DNA from: a virus
Virus record (IMG/VR): IMGVR_UViG_3300033571_021436
Location: 1 to 21,636 of that record
Length of the DNA stretch: 21,636 nucleotides
Reading direction: 5' to 3' (one strand)
Position numbers and translations under genes: made by a program. Position 1 is the first letter of the stretch; the number at the start of each line of letters is the position of its first letter. Shown here piece by piece: positions 15,656 to 20,890 of this stretch. The notes beneath the pieces were generated by a model that saw only the letters and a list, made by a program, of their open reading frames with translations, was not told the DNA's origin and did not search any database.

Positions 15656-15861
15656 TTCCAAGGGTCGATAATATTATTACTATCTATATAATCCTGACAT
15701 TCCTGCTCGGAGTCTCCGATGACCAGTGTGAATGGTGATACGCAAATACCATGACCTCCAAATACACGAGTGATCAATGTATTTGAACCTTCATTATAAT
15801 AAAAAGCATATTCGTCTTCGGATAATGGGTAATTACTTGGCGATTGTATTATTGTTATCAT
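15640..15861 (-). CDS. Small hypothetical protein
   Basis: The 73-residue acidic protein (SNYPLSEDEYAFYYNEG, later GDSEQECQDYIDSNNIIDPW) matches no family I recognise. It has no membrane helix and no cysteine cluster. It sits 8 bases after the LRR-like gene and overlaps the zinc-protein gene by 16 bases, so the three are likely one operon from the promoter motif at 16754-16762. I regard it as a real gene because of tight packing and an ATG in the right place. Confidence 0.6.
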   Translation of the reverse strand: MITIIQSPSNYPLSEDEYAFYYNEGSNTLITRVFGGHGICVSPFTLVIGDSEQECQDYIDSNNIIDPWKWTGE

Positions 15862-15869
15862 TATTTCAA

Positions 15870-16745
15870 TTAAGGGTTAAAAGTGATTGACCAACCTCTT
15901 CCCGAGAGAGTAGCTAAATTACTTAAATCTACCGCTCCTGTAACCCTAGCATTTGACCCTGCCTGTATTGCCAGTCCACCAGTTCTTGAGTTAGAGTTTA
16001 CTAATTCTTGTAATATTCCACTTATTGCATTGGGCGTTAAGCGGTTTGCGGCAAAATTAAAGCTTAGACCAGATATGTTGCTTGGGAATCTTCCTGTAAA
16101 ATCCGTTAATAAATTATTAGCAAAAGCTCCTATTCTCATAGCGCCATTTGAGAAAAAATTTGGTACAAAACCCGTTAATTGGTTATTACCGCAATTAAAA
16201 TCTCTTAATAAATGTGATCCAGATGGCCATTGTGGTATAGAGCCGGTAAATCTATTATTATTATACCAGAAAATACGAAGCTCCCTATTACTCGCGGCCA
16301 GTATTGGCGCGGCACCACTAAAGCTAGAAGCATTTAGGTATAACTGCTGAAGACCAGTTAATCCTGTTATAGTTGGAAACTCTCCACTTAGCCCTCTATT
16401 ATTTCCATAGTGAGCTTGTGCTAATAGCCCGTTATTTCCAAAATTAGGTACGGTTCCAGTAAATCCCGCATTGCTTGCCTGAAAACTAAACAGTCCAGAA
16501 TTTTGTGCTATACTTGGACATGGGATAGCAAGTCGATTATTGCTTACGTCAATCGCACGAAAACGTGATTGTCCATCTATACCTATTATGTTAGTTAGGG
16601 CACACCCATTTGCAAAAAACCCCGTTACATTTGGGAAGGTTGATATATCAACAGTGCCACCGGCAGGTACACCGCTTACTCCAGTCGGAGTTATTCCAAG
16701 AGCAATTCTTGAAATGAACTGACCACTATTTATTACTATTGCCAT
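15870..16745 (-). CDS. Leucine-rich-repeat protein, possible receptor-binding or fibre-tip protein
   Basis: The 291-residue protein carries about nine leucine-rich-type repeats over residues 60-260, with a plant-like 'N-x-F-T-G-x-I/V-P' form: NAGFTGTVPNF, NNRFTGSIPQW and NNQLTGFVPNF. The opening MAIVINSGQF and Gly/Val-rich N-terminus recall virion proteins, and the end LSGRGWSITFNP is short and aromatic. No signal peptide is seen. LRR domains form curved binding surfaces, so a role in binding host surface or another virion protein is a fair inference. A late-type motif ends 8 bases before the ATG, so it belongs with the late genes, though far from the main block. Confidence 0.65.
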   Translation of the reverse strand: MAIVINSGQFISRIALGITPTGVSGVPAGGTVDISTFPNVTGFFANGCALTNIIGIDGQSRFRAIDVSNNRLAIPCPSIAQNSGLFSFQASNAGFTGTVPNFGNNGLLAQAHYGNNRGLSGEFPTITGLTGLQQLYLNASSFSGAAPILAASNRELRIFWYNNNRFTGSIPQWPSGSHLLRDFNCGNNQLTGFVPNFFSNGAMRIGAFANNLLTDFTGRFPSNISGLSFNFAANRLTPNAISGILQELVNSNSRTGGLAIQAGSNARVTGAVDLSNLATLSGRGWSITFNP

Positions 16746-16753
16746 ACTTTTAT

Positions 16754-16762
16754 ATATTACAC
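16754..16762 (-). promoter_or_regulatory. Late promoter motif before the LRR gene
   Basis: The minus strand reads GTGTAATAT, differing from GTGTAATTA only in the last two bases, and is preceded by CA as in other copies. It ends 8 bases before the ATG at 16745. Confidence 0.52.
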
Positions 16763-16782
16763 TGCTTTATTGCTAATAAAAC

Positions 16783-16811
16783 TTGTTTTCTGTTCAAATA
16801 TATTATATAAT
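16783..16811 (+). promoter_or_regulatory. Sigma-70-type promoter before the 64-residue gene
   Basis: TTGTTT (16783-16788), a 17-base spacer and a consensus TATAAT (16806-16811) lie 9 bases before the ATG at 16821. It is divergent to the late motif of the LRR gene. Confidence 0.6.
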
Positions 16812-16820
16812 ACTATATCT

Positions 16821-17015
16821 ATGAAAACCAAATTTAATCAATTTAAATTAAACGATAACGTTGAATTTTTAGAAACGGGCGCTCGTAATTGGCGCTATGG
16901 GAAGATCATAGAAATTAACGACCGCATGGGTCGTTATAAGATATATAGCGGTATTGACATTTTTTGGGCCAAGCAGGTACAGTCCGGTGATAAAGTTCAA
17001 CTAGAAACAGTATAA
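16821..17015 (+). CDS. Small basic protein with Tudor/KOW-like fold pattern
   Basis: From ATG at 16821 the product has 64 residues. A longer frame back to 16770 is open, but it would place the start upstream of the TATAAT box, so the later ATG is favoured. The sequence has short beta-strand-like stretches (NDNVEFLETG, WRYGKIIEINDRMGRYKIY, DIFWAKQVQ), the kind of small barrel seen in KOW- or Tudor-like domains. No catalytic residues are visible. It is the first of three small rightward genes and ends five bases before the next. Confidence 0.6.
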   Translation: MKTKFNQFKLNDNVEFLETGARNWRYGKIIEINDRMGRYKIYSGIDIFWAKQVQSGDKVQLETV

Positions 17016-17019
17016 TGTA

Positions 17020-17238
17020 ATGTTTGGCAAGTGGAGAAAGAAAGAAAAGAAAAAGTCGGCGGAAGAACTCCGGGCCGAAGACTTTGTCATTACCACTCTA
17101 AAAAAGAAGTTCTTAAGTTTGGCGGCGCAGGAGAAATTTCCCAAAACACCCGATATAACCCAAGAATTAGATTATATAATAAAAACAATAAAAGAACTCC
17201 AAGCAGAAAACAACGAAAATTTAGAACAAGACACCTAA
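17020..17238 (+). CDS. Small charged helical protein
   Basis: The 72-residue protein begins with a very basic segment (FGKWRKKEKKKSAEELRAED) followed by predicted helices (FVITTLKKKFLSLAAQEKF and ELDYIIKTIKELQAENNENL). It begins four bases after the previous stop. A second open frame on the same strand covers nearly the same bases, but its start is inside this gene and its composition is unusual (Arg/Asn/Lys mixture), so I prefer this frame. Function unknown. Confidence 0.55.
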   Translation: MFGKWRKKEKKKSAEELRAEDFVITTLKKKFLSLAAQEKFPKTPDITQELDYIIKTIKELQAENNENLEQDT

Positions 17239-17254
17239 TCTATATATAATAAAA

Positions 17255-17437
17255 ATGAGCAAAACAAAATTGAACCCTAAGAAGGCCAATGTTGCAACCA
17301 AGAAGAAAACTGCAACTAAACCTAAAGCGGCCAAAAATGGCAAGCGTAAGTGTGCGGTTGTCCCCCCTATCGCCGTAGAGCCCACCAAGACGGGTCTATG
17401 GCAGCGGATTTTAAACTTCTTGCGGCTTAAGGGTTAA
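17255..17437 (+). CDS. Small Lys/Ala-rich basic protein
   Basis: The 60-residue protein is Lys-, Ala- and Thr-rich in its first half (KKANVATKKKTATKPKAAK), like the tails of histone H1-like or other nucleic-acid-binding proteins, and ends in an amphipathic or hydrophobic helix (GLWQRILNFLRLKG). The combination could bind DNA or membranes. It is 16 bases from the previous gene, without a clear Shine-Dalgarno. Low-complexity composition makes function unclear. Confidence 0.5.
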   Translation: MSKTKLNPKKANVATKKKTATKPKAAKNGKRKCAVVPPIAVEPTKTGLWQRILNFLRLKG

Positions 17438-17459
17438 TACCAAATACCGCTCTTAATAC

Positions 17460-17504
17460 GTATCTTACGAATCTAGTAAGATACATTTCAGCGATCTTAC
17501 TGAA
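17460..17504. terminator. Paired hairpins between convergent genes
   Basis: GTATCTTAC (17460-17468) and GTAAGATAC (17476-17484) form a perfect 9-bp stem with a 7-base loop. A second small hairpin, TTCAG/CTGAA (17487-17504), follows. They sit between the ends of a rightward and a leftward gene, where a bidirectional terminator is expected. No long T run follows on either strand, so termination by the usual intrinsic route is uncertain. Confidence 0.45.
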
Positions 17505-17524
17505 GGTTGCGCGCATGTATGTTT

Positions 17525-18472
17525 CTATAAAACTGCTTGTGCGACTATATCATAGCCGTTGTCTATTATTTCTTGTGCTATTTTTTGATCGCATGTCGCA
17601 GTAATAGAGAAGTCTTGACCGTTTCCGCCAATCATTAGTCCATTTAGAGATGGCGCGGTTAATTCGGGCGAAGATAAATGTAAATTTAAATTAGATGTTG
17701 CGGAAGTAGTCCAAGGTATACTATTTGCCGCCGCACCTAAGCCGTCTGCGGAAGTGTTCCAATTTTGTAATGTTGACCACAGGCCATCGCCGCCAGCGTT
17801 AGTATAGTATAGAGCAGTTGGTAAAATTTCAATAGAAACCCATACGCCCGCGCTCCATATCTGTCCCTGCCAACTTCCACTATACGGAGTGCCATTCTCA
17901 CTAATTGTTATATTTGGATAGTCGATAGATCCACCGACATTTGTGAATCCATTAATATTGTATTCCCCGCCAAATATAGATGTCCCAAATCCATTTTCTT
18001 CATTTGTAAAGTTTGACCCAAGAAATACTCCACCATAGATTTTTGAATCATTAAAAAAGTTGTTACCATAGAATGTTCCACCATATATATATCCATAACT
18101 ATCAAAGCTCTGGTTATTATTACGATTTGATGACACGCCATAGAAATTTCCACCGACAATCTGGCCCTGATTGGTAAATGTTCCATACCAGTTACCCCCA
18201 TCAATAGTGCAGTAATCTCTCATATGTACATCTAAATAACAACTTCCAGTAGTTGGAGAGATGGATACACTTGCGGGAGTTGCCCAATACACCGTACCAC
18301 CAAAAGAATCGCCGTAACGCAAATCGTAATCAAAATAGCCGTCAACCCAAGGAATACCCGTTGGCGTATCTCCAGATCCATCTGGCTCGGTATTCCAGTT
18401 TAGTACGTTCGACCACTCGCTAGGATAGAAAAATTCACCACCTGCTGCATTTGTATAATATAGATTGGCCAT
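17525..18472 (-). CDS. Repeat-rich structural protein with duplicated terminal module
   Basis: The 315-residue protein holds two copies of one module: residues 4-42 (LYYTNAAGG, NVLNWNTEPDG, then GIPW) and 221-254 (LYYTNAGGDG, TLQNWNTSADG, then SIPW). Between them is a run of Gly/Tyr/Phe-rich short repeats (VGGNFYG, YGGTFYGNNF, YGGVFLGSNF, FGGEY) that would form a beta-helix-like stack. No signal peptide is seen. I infer a fibre or other virion protein. A late motif ends 15 bases before the ATG. Confidence 0.6.
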   Translation of the reverse strand: MANLYYTNAAGGEFFYPSEWSNVLNWNTEPDGSGDTPTGIPWVDGYFDYDLRYGDSFGGTVYWATPASVSISPTTGSCYLDVHMRDYCTIDGGNWYGTFTNQGQIVGGNFYGVSSNRNNNQSFDSYGYIYGGTFYGNNFFNDSKIYGGVFLGSNFTNEENGFGTSIFGGEYNINGFTNVGGSIDYPNITISENGTPYSGSWQGQIWSAGVWVSIEILPTALYYTNAGGDGLWSTLQNWNTSADGLGAAANSIPWTTSATSNLNLHLSSPELTAPSLNGLMIGGNGQDFSITATCDQKIAQEIIDNGYDIVAQAVL

Positions 18473-18487
18473 TGTATTCTTATAATT

Positions 18488-18496
18488 TAATTACAC
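18488..18496 (-). promoter_or_regulatory. Late promoter motif before the repeat-rich structural gene
   Basis: The minus strand reads GTGTAATTA, exact, 15 bases before the ATG at 18472. Nothing like a -35 box is conserved upstream of this or the other copies. Confidence 0.58.
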
Positions 18497-18629
18497 CATT
18501 TAATATTGTTTGGTTACAGTTTGTATTATATTTATAATAATTCTTCTCGCCCGGATTTCCAGACTGAAGTGTATTCCTACCTACACATACTATTAATGTT
18601 TTAATAAAAGGCAGGGGGTTATTATTAAT

Positions 18630-18652
18630 TTATTATTATTATTATTATTATT
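18630..18652. repeat. ATT trinucleotide repeat
   Basis: About seven and a half tandem ATT units, preceded by a shorter ATTATTAATTT stretch. It may act as an easily melted DNA segment or be a simple slippage tract. Confidence 0.85.
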
Positions 18653-18784
18653 GTGTTATGATATGTTATTACTGTTATGCGCTCGCAACCACATCGAGCG
18701 GCGCGGATTTCTGAATAATGTATGTTTTTTATTGGGGGAGAAGGAAGTTTCACCCCCCCGACCACTTCCCGGTAAAATGTCAAG

Positions 18785-18803
18785 CCATTTTTTCAAAAAA
18801 TGG
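18785..18803. repeat. Near-perfect palindrome CCATTTTTT/AAAAAATGG
   Basis: Nine-base arms separated by a single C, enclosed between a C7 run (18753-18759) and a G7 run (18802-18808) that can also pair. It overlaps a GTCAAGC-type motif (18779-18794) shared with the two later early modules. Confidence 0.7.
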
Positions 18804-18866
18804 GGGGGCTTACGGTGTAACACAACTGTCATACACCATATGGCTTTAAAAAATTAAAAATAATTC

Positions 18867-18895
18867 TTGCACCAATGGGCACTCTCAAGCATACT
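18867..18895 (+). promoter_or_regulatory. Early promoter 1, leaderless type
   Basis: TTGCAC (18867-18872), 17 bases, CATACT (18890-18895), then six bases (CTAATC) and the ATG at 18902. The preceding A-rich tract and -35 (AAAAATAATTCTTGCA, 18856-18871) matches 15 of 16 bases of the region before the gene at 20370. Confidence 0.65.
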
Positions 18896-18901
18896 CTAAT
18901 C

Positions 18902-19018
18902 ATGAAAGACACGCTACACCACATCGAAACAGGGGGCATCCTTGCCACCTTCCTCGCCTACGGCATCACGGCGCTCTCCGTCGTCGGCCTTTTGGTTCTT
19001 GCAATGGAGAACCTGTAA
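18902..19018 (+). CDS. 38-residue single-pass membrane peptide
   Basis: Reading from ATG at 18902 gives MKDTLHHIETGG and then one hydrophobic helix (ILATFLAYGITALSVVGLLV) ending AMENL. An in-frame ATG at 18875 would add nine residues, but it lies between the promoter boxes, so the later start is preferred. No family is recognised. Small membrane peptides made early in infection often alter host membrane proteins; that is only a general possibility. The -35 box of the next promoter lies within the last 20 bases of this gene. Confidence 0.55.
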   Translation: MKDTLHHIETGGILATFLAYGITALSVVGLLVLAMENL

Positions 19019-19027
19019 CCCTATACT
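18999..19027 (+). promoter_or_regulatory. Early promoter 2, leaderless type
   Basis: TTGCAA (18999-19004), 17 bases, TATACT (19022-19027), then eight bases (CTAATCAT) and the ATG at 19036. The stretch TACTCTAATCAT is shared with promoter 1. Confidence 0.68.
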
Positions 19028-19035
19028 CTAATCAT

Positions 19036-19122
19036 ATGAAGCTCGTATCACTCCTCATCATTGCCAACCTCTCCGTGTTTGGCGGTATCCTTTACTTCGT
19101 GGATCAAATCTGCAATCACTAA
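19036..19122 (+). CDS. 28-residue membrane micropeptide
   Basis: ATG at 19036 opens MKLVSLLIIANLSVFGGILY and ends FVDQICNH. It is nearly all one hydrophobic helix with a short polar tail. Its strong promoter, in exact register with the ATG, is the main evidence that it is expressed. No family is recognised, and a signal-peptide-like leader of no independent function is also possible. Confidence 0.48.
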   Translation: MKLVSLLIIANLSVFGGILYFVDQICNH

Positions 19123-19123
19123 A

Positions 19124-19183
19124 ATGTTTTTTCTTTTGTGTTGCTTTATCGTAGCAATCGTAATAAAATTCAAATCACAATAA
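19124..19183 (+). CDS. 19-residue hydrophobic micropeptide (tentative)
   Basis: ATG at 19124, one base after the previous stop, opens a short frame MFFLLCCFIVAIVIKFKSQ that looks like a membrane helix with a basic end. It has no promoter of its own; translation would depend on the gene before. The TTGCTT box of the next promoter lies inside it. It may be chance. Confidence 0.3.
   Translation: MFFLLCCFIVAIVIKFKSQ
19141..19169 (+). promoter_or_regulatory. Early promoter 3
   Basis: TTGCTT (19141-19146), 17 bases, TAAAAT (19164-19169). The next ATG (19195) is 25 bases on, so unlike the neighbouring promoters this one would give a short leader. Confidence 0.42.
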
Positions 19184-19194
19184 AGCTACATCAT

Positions 19195-19341
19195 ATGACC
19201 CTCTGCATCTTCAAGCTCTCGCAGCGTCTCTACAATCAGTCAGCCAAGCACTCGCGCCTTGGCAATACTCTTCGCATGAAGGGCTACTACTACATGAGCA
19301 ACGCCCTGTTAGAGGCAAAGACCTTCCTTCAGTCCATCTAA
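19195..19341 (+). CDS. Small basic hypothetical protein
   Basis: ATG at 19195 gives 48 residues, MTLCIFKLSQRLYNQSAKHS and onward, with a Tyr-rich segment GYYYMSNALLEAKTFLQSI. The frame is open to a possible start at 19138, but the later ATG is preceded by ATCAT, as are the neighbouring starts, and lies after the promoter. Helical and basic; no family recognised. Confidence 0.55.
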   Translation: MTLCIFKLSQRLYNQSAKHSRLGNTLRMKGYYYMSNALLEAKTFLQSI

Positions 19342-19366
19342 TACAATAACACTACACTATAAGACA

Positions 19367-19720
19367 ATGGCAACACGATCCAACCTACACTTCAAAGACG
19401 GCAACTATCTCGGCGCGAACATCTATGTTCACTATGACGGCTATCCAGAGAATCGCGTACCCGAACTCTATCGCTTCTTCAATGCGGTAAAGGAGCAATG
19501 CAATGACACTCGCTTTAATGACTCGTCTTACCTTGCCGCAAAGTTCATTGTGTGGTACTCCATGCAACAGGTAAGCGATGCAGAGTGTTCGCCCCTAGAC
19601 TTCCTAGGCATTGGCCCTGCGGTACAGGACAGCGGCGACATAGAGTATCGCTACACCATTGACTGCAGCCATCGTGACCCTAACGGCTTTCCCCTTGTCT
19701 CATACGAGAAGGTAATGTAA
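19367..19720 (+). CDS. Conserved-type small phage protein with a 'DGYPE' motif
   Basis: The 117-residue protein opens MATRSNLHFKDGNYLGANIY followed by VHYDGYPENRV. The pattern 'MATRS..x-DG-x-Y..x-H-x-DGYP' occurs in a group of small phage proteins of unknown function known to me from memory. Aromatic and acidic residues continue to the end with no membrane helix. It is the largest gene of the first early unit. No clear -35/-10 pair lies before it, so it is probably read from a promoter upstream. Confidence 0.65.
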   Translation: MATRSNLHFKDGNYLGANIYVHYDGYPENRVPELYRFFNAVKEQCNDTRFNDSSYLAAKFIVWYSMQQVSDAECSPLDFLGIGPAVQDSGDIEYRYTIDCSHRDPNGFPLVSYEKVM

Positions 19721-19732
19721 TACAATATAGTA

Positions 19733-19885
19733 ATGACAATAGTACAACAACTCAAATGCAAACAGGACTTTGCCGAATGGTGCAAGCGTTGCAAGATACC
19801 CGTGCAGGATAACGCGGTATATCGTAAGAGAGTGTATGACATCTATGAGAGATGCTGGAAGCGTAGCTATGGTATAGATAAGTAG
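19733..19885 (+). CDS. 50-residue Cys-containing hypothetical protein
   Basis: ATG at 19733 opens MTIVQQLKCKQDFAEWCKRC and continues to VYDIYERCWKRSYGIDK. Four cysteines (C9, C17, C20, C41) and many basic and aromatic residues suggest a small zinc-binding or nucleic-acid-binding protein, without a known family. It lies 12 bases after the previous stop. The first hairpin element starts 6 bases after its TAG. Confidence 0.5.
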   Translation: MTIVQQLKCKQDFAEWCKRCKIPVQDNAVYRKRVYDIYERCWKRSYGIDK

Positions 19886-19890
19886 CTGAA

Positions 19891-19937
19891 TATCAACGAC
19901 TTACGCAGCCGGGCCTAGCCCGGTCTTGCGCTGTAAG
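19891..19937 (+). repeat. Early-unit 3' hairpin element, copy 1
   Basis: The core ACTTACGCAGCCGGG (19899-19913) is identical to copy 2. CCGGGC-CTA-GCCCGG makes a 6-bp stem, and outer arms CTTAC (19900-19904) and GTAAG (19933-19937) can pair. It lies right after the last gene of the first early unit. No T run follows, so it may be a terminator of unusual type or an RNA-processing site. Confidence 0.65.
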
Positions 19938-19968
19938 ACAACCATTATACCATGCAGATACCCAAACA

Positions 19969-19981
19969 GTCAAGCGTTTTC
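19969..19981 (+). promoter_or_regulatory. Shared upstream motif, copy 1
   Basis: GTCAAGCGTTTTC begins exactly 82 bases before the ATG at 20051. The matching motif before the gene at 20891 is also 82 bases from its ATG. A/T-rich sequence resembling an UP element separates it from the -35 box. Confidence 0.5.
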
Positions 19982-20015
19982 GTAAAATAAAAATACAAAA
20001 AAATAAAAGTTTTTG

Positions 20016-20044
20016 TTGCGCTCCGAGCGATTCTGCCCTATCTT
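20016..20044 (+). promoter_or_regulatory. Early promoter 4, leaderless type
   Basis: TTGCGC (20016-20021), 17 bases, TATCTT (20039-20044), then AAAACC and the ATG at 20051. An 11-base palindrome CGCTC-C-GAGCG (20019-20029) overlaps the -35 box and the spacer. Confidence 0.62.
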
Positions 20045-20050
20045 AAAACC

Positions 20051-20326
20051 ATGAAGAACGAACTGAACTACAACGAGAAAGTGAACAATGTGCAGAACTT
20101 CCTGAACTGCGACCTGCAGTTTGAGAACCTGAATGAGTTCGACCGCTACTGCTACAAGAACCTTCCCGAGTACTACTCGGTTTCGGTTTCGGATTTGGGT
20201 GAAGAGTTCGTGAAGGCTAACGAATGCGGATACAACGAGGAACCCTACGAGAACCCCTTCCAGAAAGGATCGGTTCGCTACTTTGTAGCCGAAGGGTGCT
20301 ACGCTCAAGGAGCTTCGGATTGCTAA
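20051..20326 (+). CDS. Acidic hypothetical early protein
   Basis: The 91-residue protein starts MKNELNYNEKVNNVQNFLNC and is rich in Tyr, Asn and Glu, with several cysteines and a tail GCYAQGASDC. It is preceded by a clear promoter whose -10 box ends six bases before the ATG. A long open frame exists on the other strand over the same bases, but it has no promoter. Family unknown. Confidence 0.62.
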   Translation: MKNELNYNEKVNNVQNFLNCDLQFENLNEFDRYCYKNLPEYYSVSVSDLGEEFVKANECGYNEEPYENPFQKGSVRYFVAEGCYAQGASDC

Positions 20327-20335
20327 AAATAATCC

Positions 20336-20363
20336 TTGCAAAAACCATAGAATCTGACAGAAT
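20336..20363 (+). promoter_or_regulatory. Early promoter 5, leaderless type
   Basis: TTGCAA (20336-20341), 16 bases, CAGAAT (20358-20363), then CAAATC and the ATG at 20370. The -10 box is weaker than in the others. A GGATT/AATCC hairpin (20317-20335) straddles the preceding stop codon. Confidence 0.5.
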
Positions 20364-20369
20364 CAAATC

Positions 20370-20561
20370 ATGAAGAATAAAAAACCACTGAACGAAGCAA
20401 CGATCAAGATGCTCGCCAATAGCGAGAGGATAGAAAGAGAGATCCAAGCAGTTTGCGACATGATCCGCAAAGAAAGAGAGGCAAAGGGATTGCCCGCACC
20501 TGTAATGACTGGAAGAAACAGGCTTTGCGTAGAAGCAAAAGAAGACCTTTGGAATTGCTAA
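20370..20561 (+). CDS. Small charged helical early protein
   Basis: The 63-residue protein starts MKNKKPLNEATIKMLANSER and continues as a charged helix (IEREIQAVCDMIRKEREAKG), then MTGRNRLCVEAKEDLWNC. It could be a small binding or dimerising protein. Its last codon and stop (TGC TAA) with the trailing AAAAAT repeat the end of the preceding gene. No family recognised. Confidence 0.58.
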   Translation: MKNKKPLNEATIKMLANSERIEREIQAVCDMIRKEREAKGLPAPVMTGRNRLCVEAKEDLWNC

Positions 20562-20565
20562 AAAT

Positions 20566-20730
20566 ATGAATGATGAACAATACAATGCCTTGTATGACAA
20601 GGCCCGTCTGTATGCGGAAACACACTTCGCCACAGAATGCTTCTCTCTCGTTGAGTCTTGCGAGGTAGATTCAAGGGTTGACTTTGTTTTTCAAGGTAAG
20701 ACAGGAAAGATTTTCGAGATAAGTCTCTAA
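20566..20730 (+). CDS. 54-residue hypothetical early protein
   Basis: ATG at 20566 opens MNDEQYNALYDKARLYAETH and continues through CFSLVESCEVDSRVDF to VFQGKTGKIFEISL. It is acidic, with a helical first half and beta-prone end. It lies four bases after the previous stop, and the second hairpin element begins right after its TAA. No family recognised. Confidence 0.52.
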   Translation: MNDEQYNALYDKARLYAETHFATECFSLVESCEVDSRVDFVFQGKTGKIFEISL

Positions 20731-20765
20731 TACTCAACCACTTACGCAGCCGGGTCCCGCCCGGT
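20731..20765 (+). repeat. Early-unit 3' hairpin element, copy 2
   Basis: The core ACTTACGCAGCCGGG (20740-20754) is identical to copy 1; CCGGG-TCCCG-CCCGG forms a 5-bp stem. It begins at the base after the TAA of the second early unit. Downstream, TGTCTTACA is the reverse complement of the TGTAAGACA found after copy 1. Confidence 0.65.
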
Positions 20766-20808
20766 GTATGGTGTCTTACAATCTATCATATCAGATAGAG
20801 TGATTCTT

Positions 20809-20821
20809 GTCAAGCATTTTC
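20809..20821 (+). promoter_or_regulatory. Shared upstream motif, copy 2
   Basis: GTCAAGCATTTTC starts exactly 82 bases before the ATG at 20891, matching copy 1 in sequence (one difference) and distance. A third, related form (GTCAAGCCATTTTTTC, 18779-18794) precedes the first early unit. Confidence 0.5.
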
Positions 20822-20856
20822 ACACAAAAAAAGTCTACCAAGAGTAAAAAAAGTTA

Positions 20857-20884
20857 TTGCAAAGATGCCATGATTGTATATACT
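20857..20884 (+). promoter_or_regulatory. Early promoter 6, leaderless type
   Basis: TTGCAA (20857-20862), 16 bases, TATACT (20879-20884), then GAAACC and the ATG at 20891. Confidence 0.65.
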
Positions 20885-20890
20885 GAAACC

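Larger units (their letters stand above)
18473..18855. other. Structured noncoding region between late and early blocks
   Basis: About 380 bases without a supported gene separate leftward late genes from rightward early genes. They hold a late motif (18488-18496), TATTAA-TGTT-TTAATA (18591-18606), an ATT repeat tract (18630-18652), a CGCTCG/CGAGCG inverted repeat (18680-18700), a GGAAGT/ACTTCC pair around a C7 run (18743-18769), and a 19-base near-palindrome CCATTTTTT-C-AAAAAATGG followed by a G7 run (18785-18808). Base composition changes here from A/T-rich to GC-richer. An origin, a packaging site or a joint between genome ends are all possible; none is shown. Confidence 0.4.

Noticed and set aside
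15883-16350. 155-codon open frame on the plus strand
   Set aside because: Antisense to the LRR gene; its apparent repeats mirror those of the LRR protein.
17031-17249. Arg/Asn-rich frame overlapping the 72-residue gene
   Set aside because: The frame from 17020 starts right after the previous stop and has a more normal helical composition.
17908-18204. Met-rich frame on the minus strand
   Set aside because: Shifted-frame shadow of the repeat-rich structural gene.
18591-18606. TATTAA-TGTT-TTAATA hairpin as a terminator
   Set aside because: All A/T stem and in an A/T-rich context where such repeats arise by chance; mentioned only as part of the noncoding region.
18651-18857. 68-codon frame in the noncoding region
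   Set aside because: It runs through the C7/G7 runs and palindrome, has no promoter or ribosome site, and reads as low-complexity sequence.
19970-20341. Hydrophobic 123-codon frame on the minus strand
   Set aside because: It covers the promoter and gene at 20051-20326 in antisense and includes intergenic sequence; Val/Leu runs mirror Asn/Glu/Lys-rich codons.
20217-20633. Other minus-strand frames in the early block
   Set aside because: They span several promoter-supported plus-strand genes and their gaps.
20807-20890. TTG-started N-terminal extension of the gene at 20891
   Set aside because: It would begin upstream of the promoter boxes, inside the GTCAAGC motif region.
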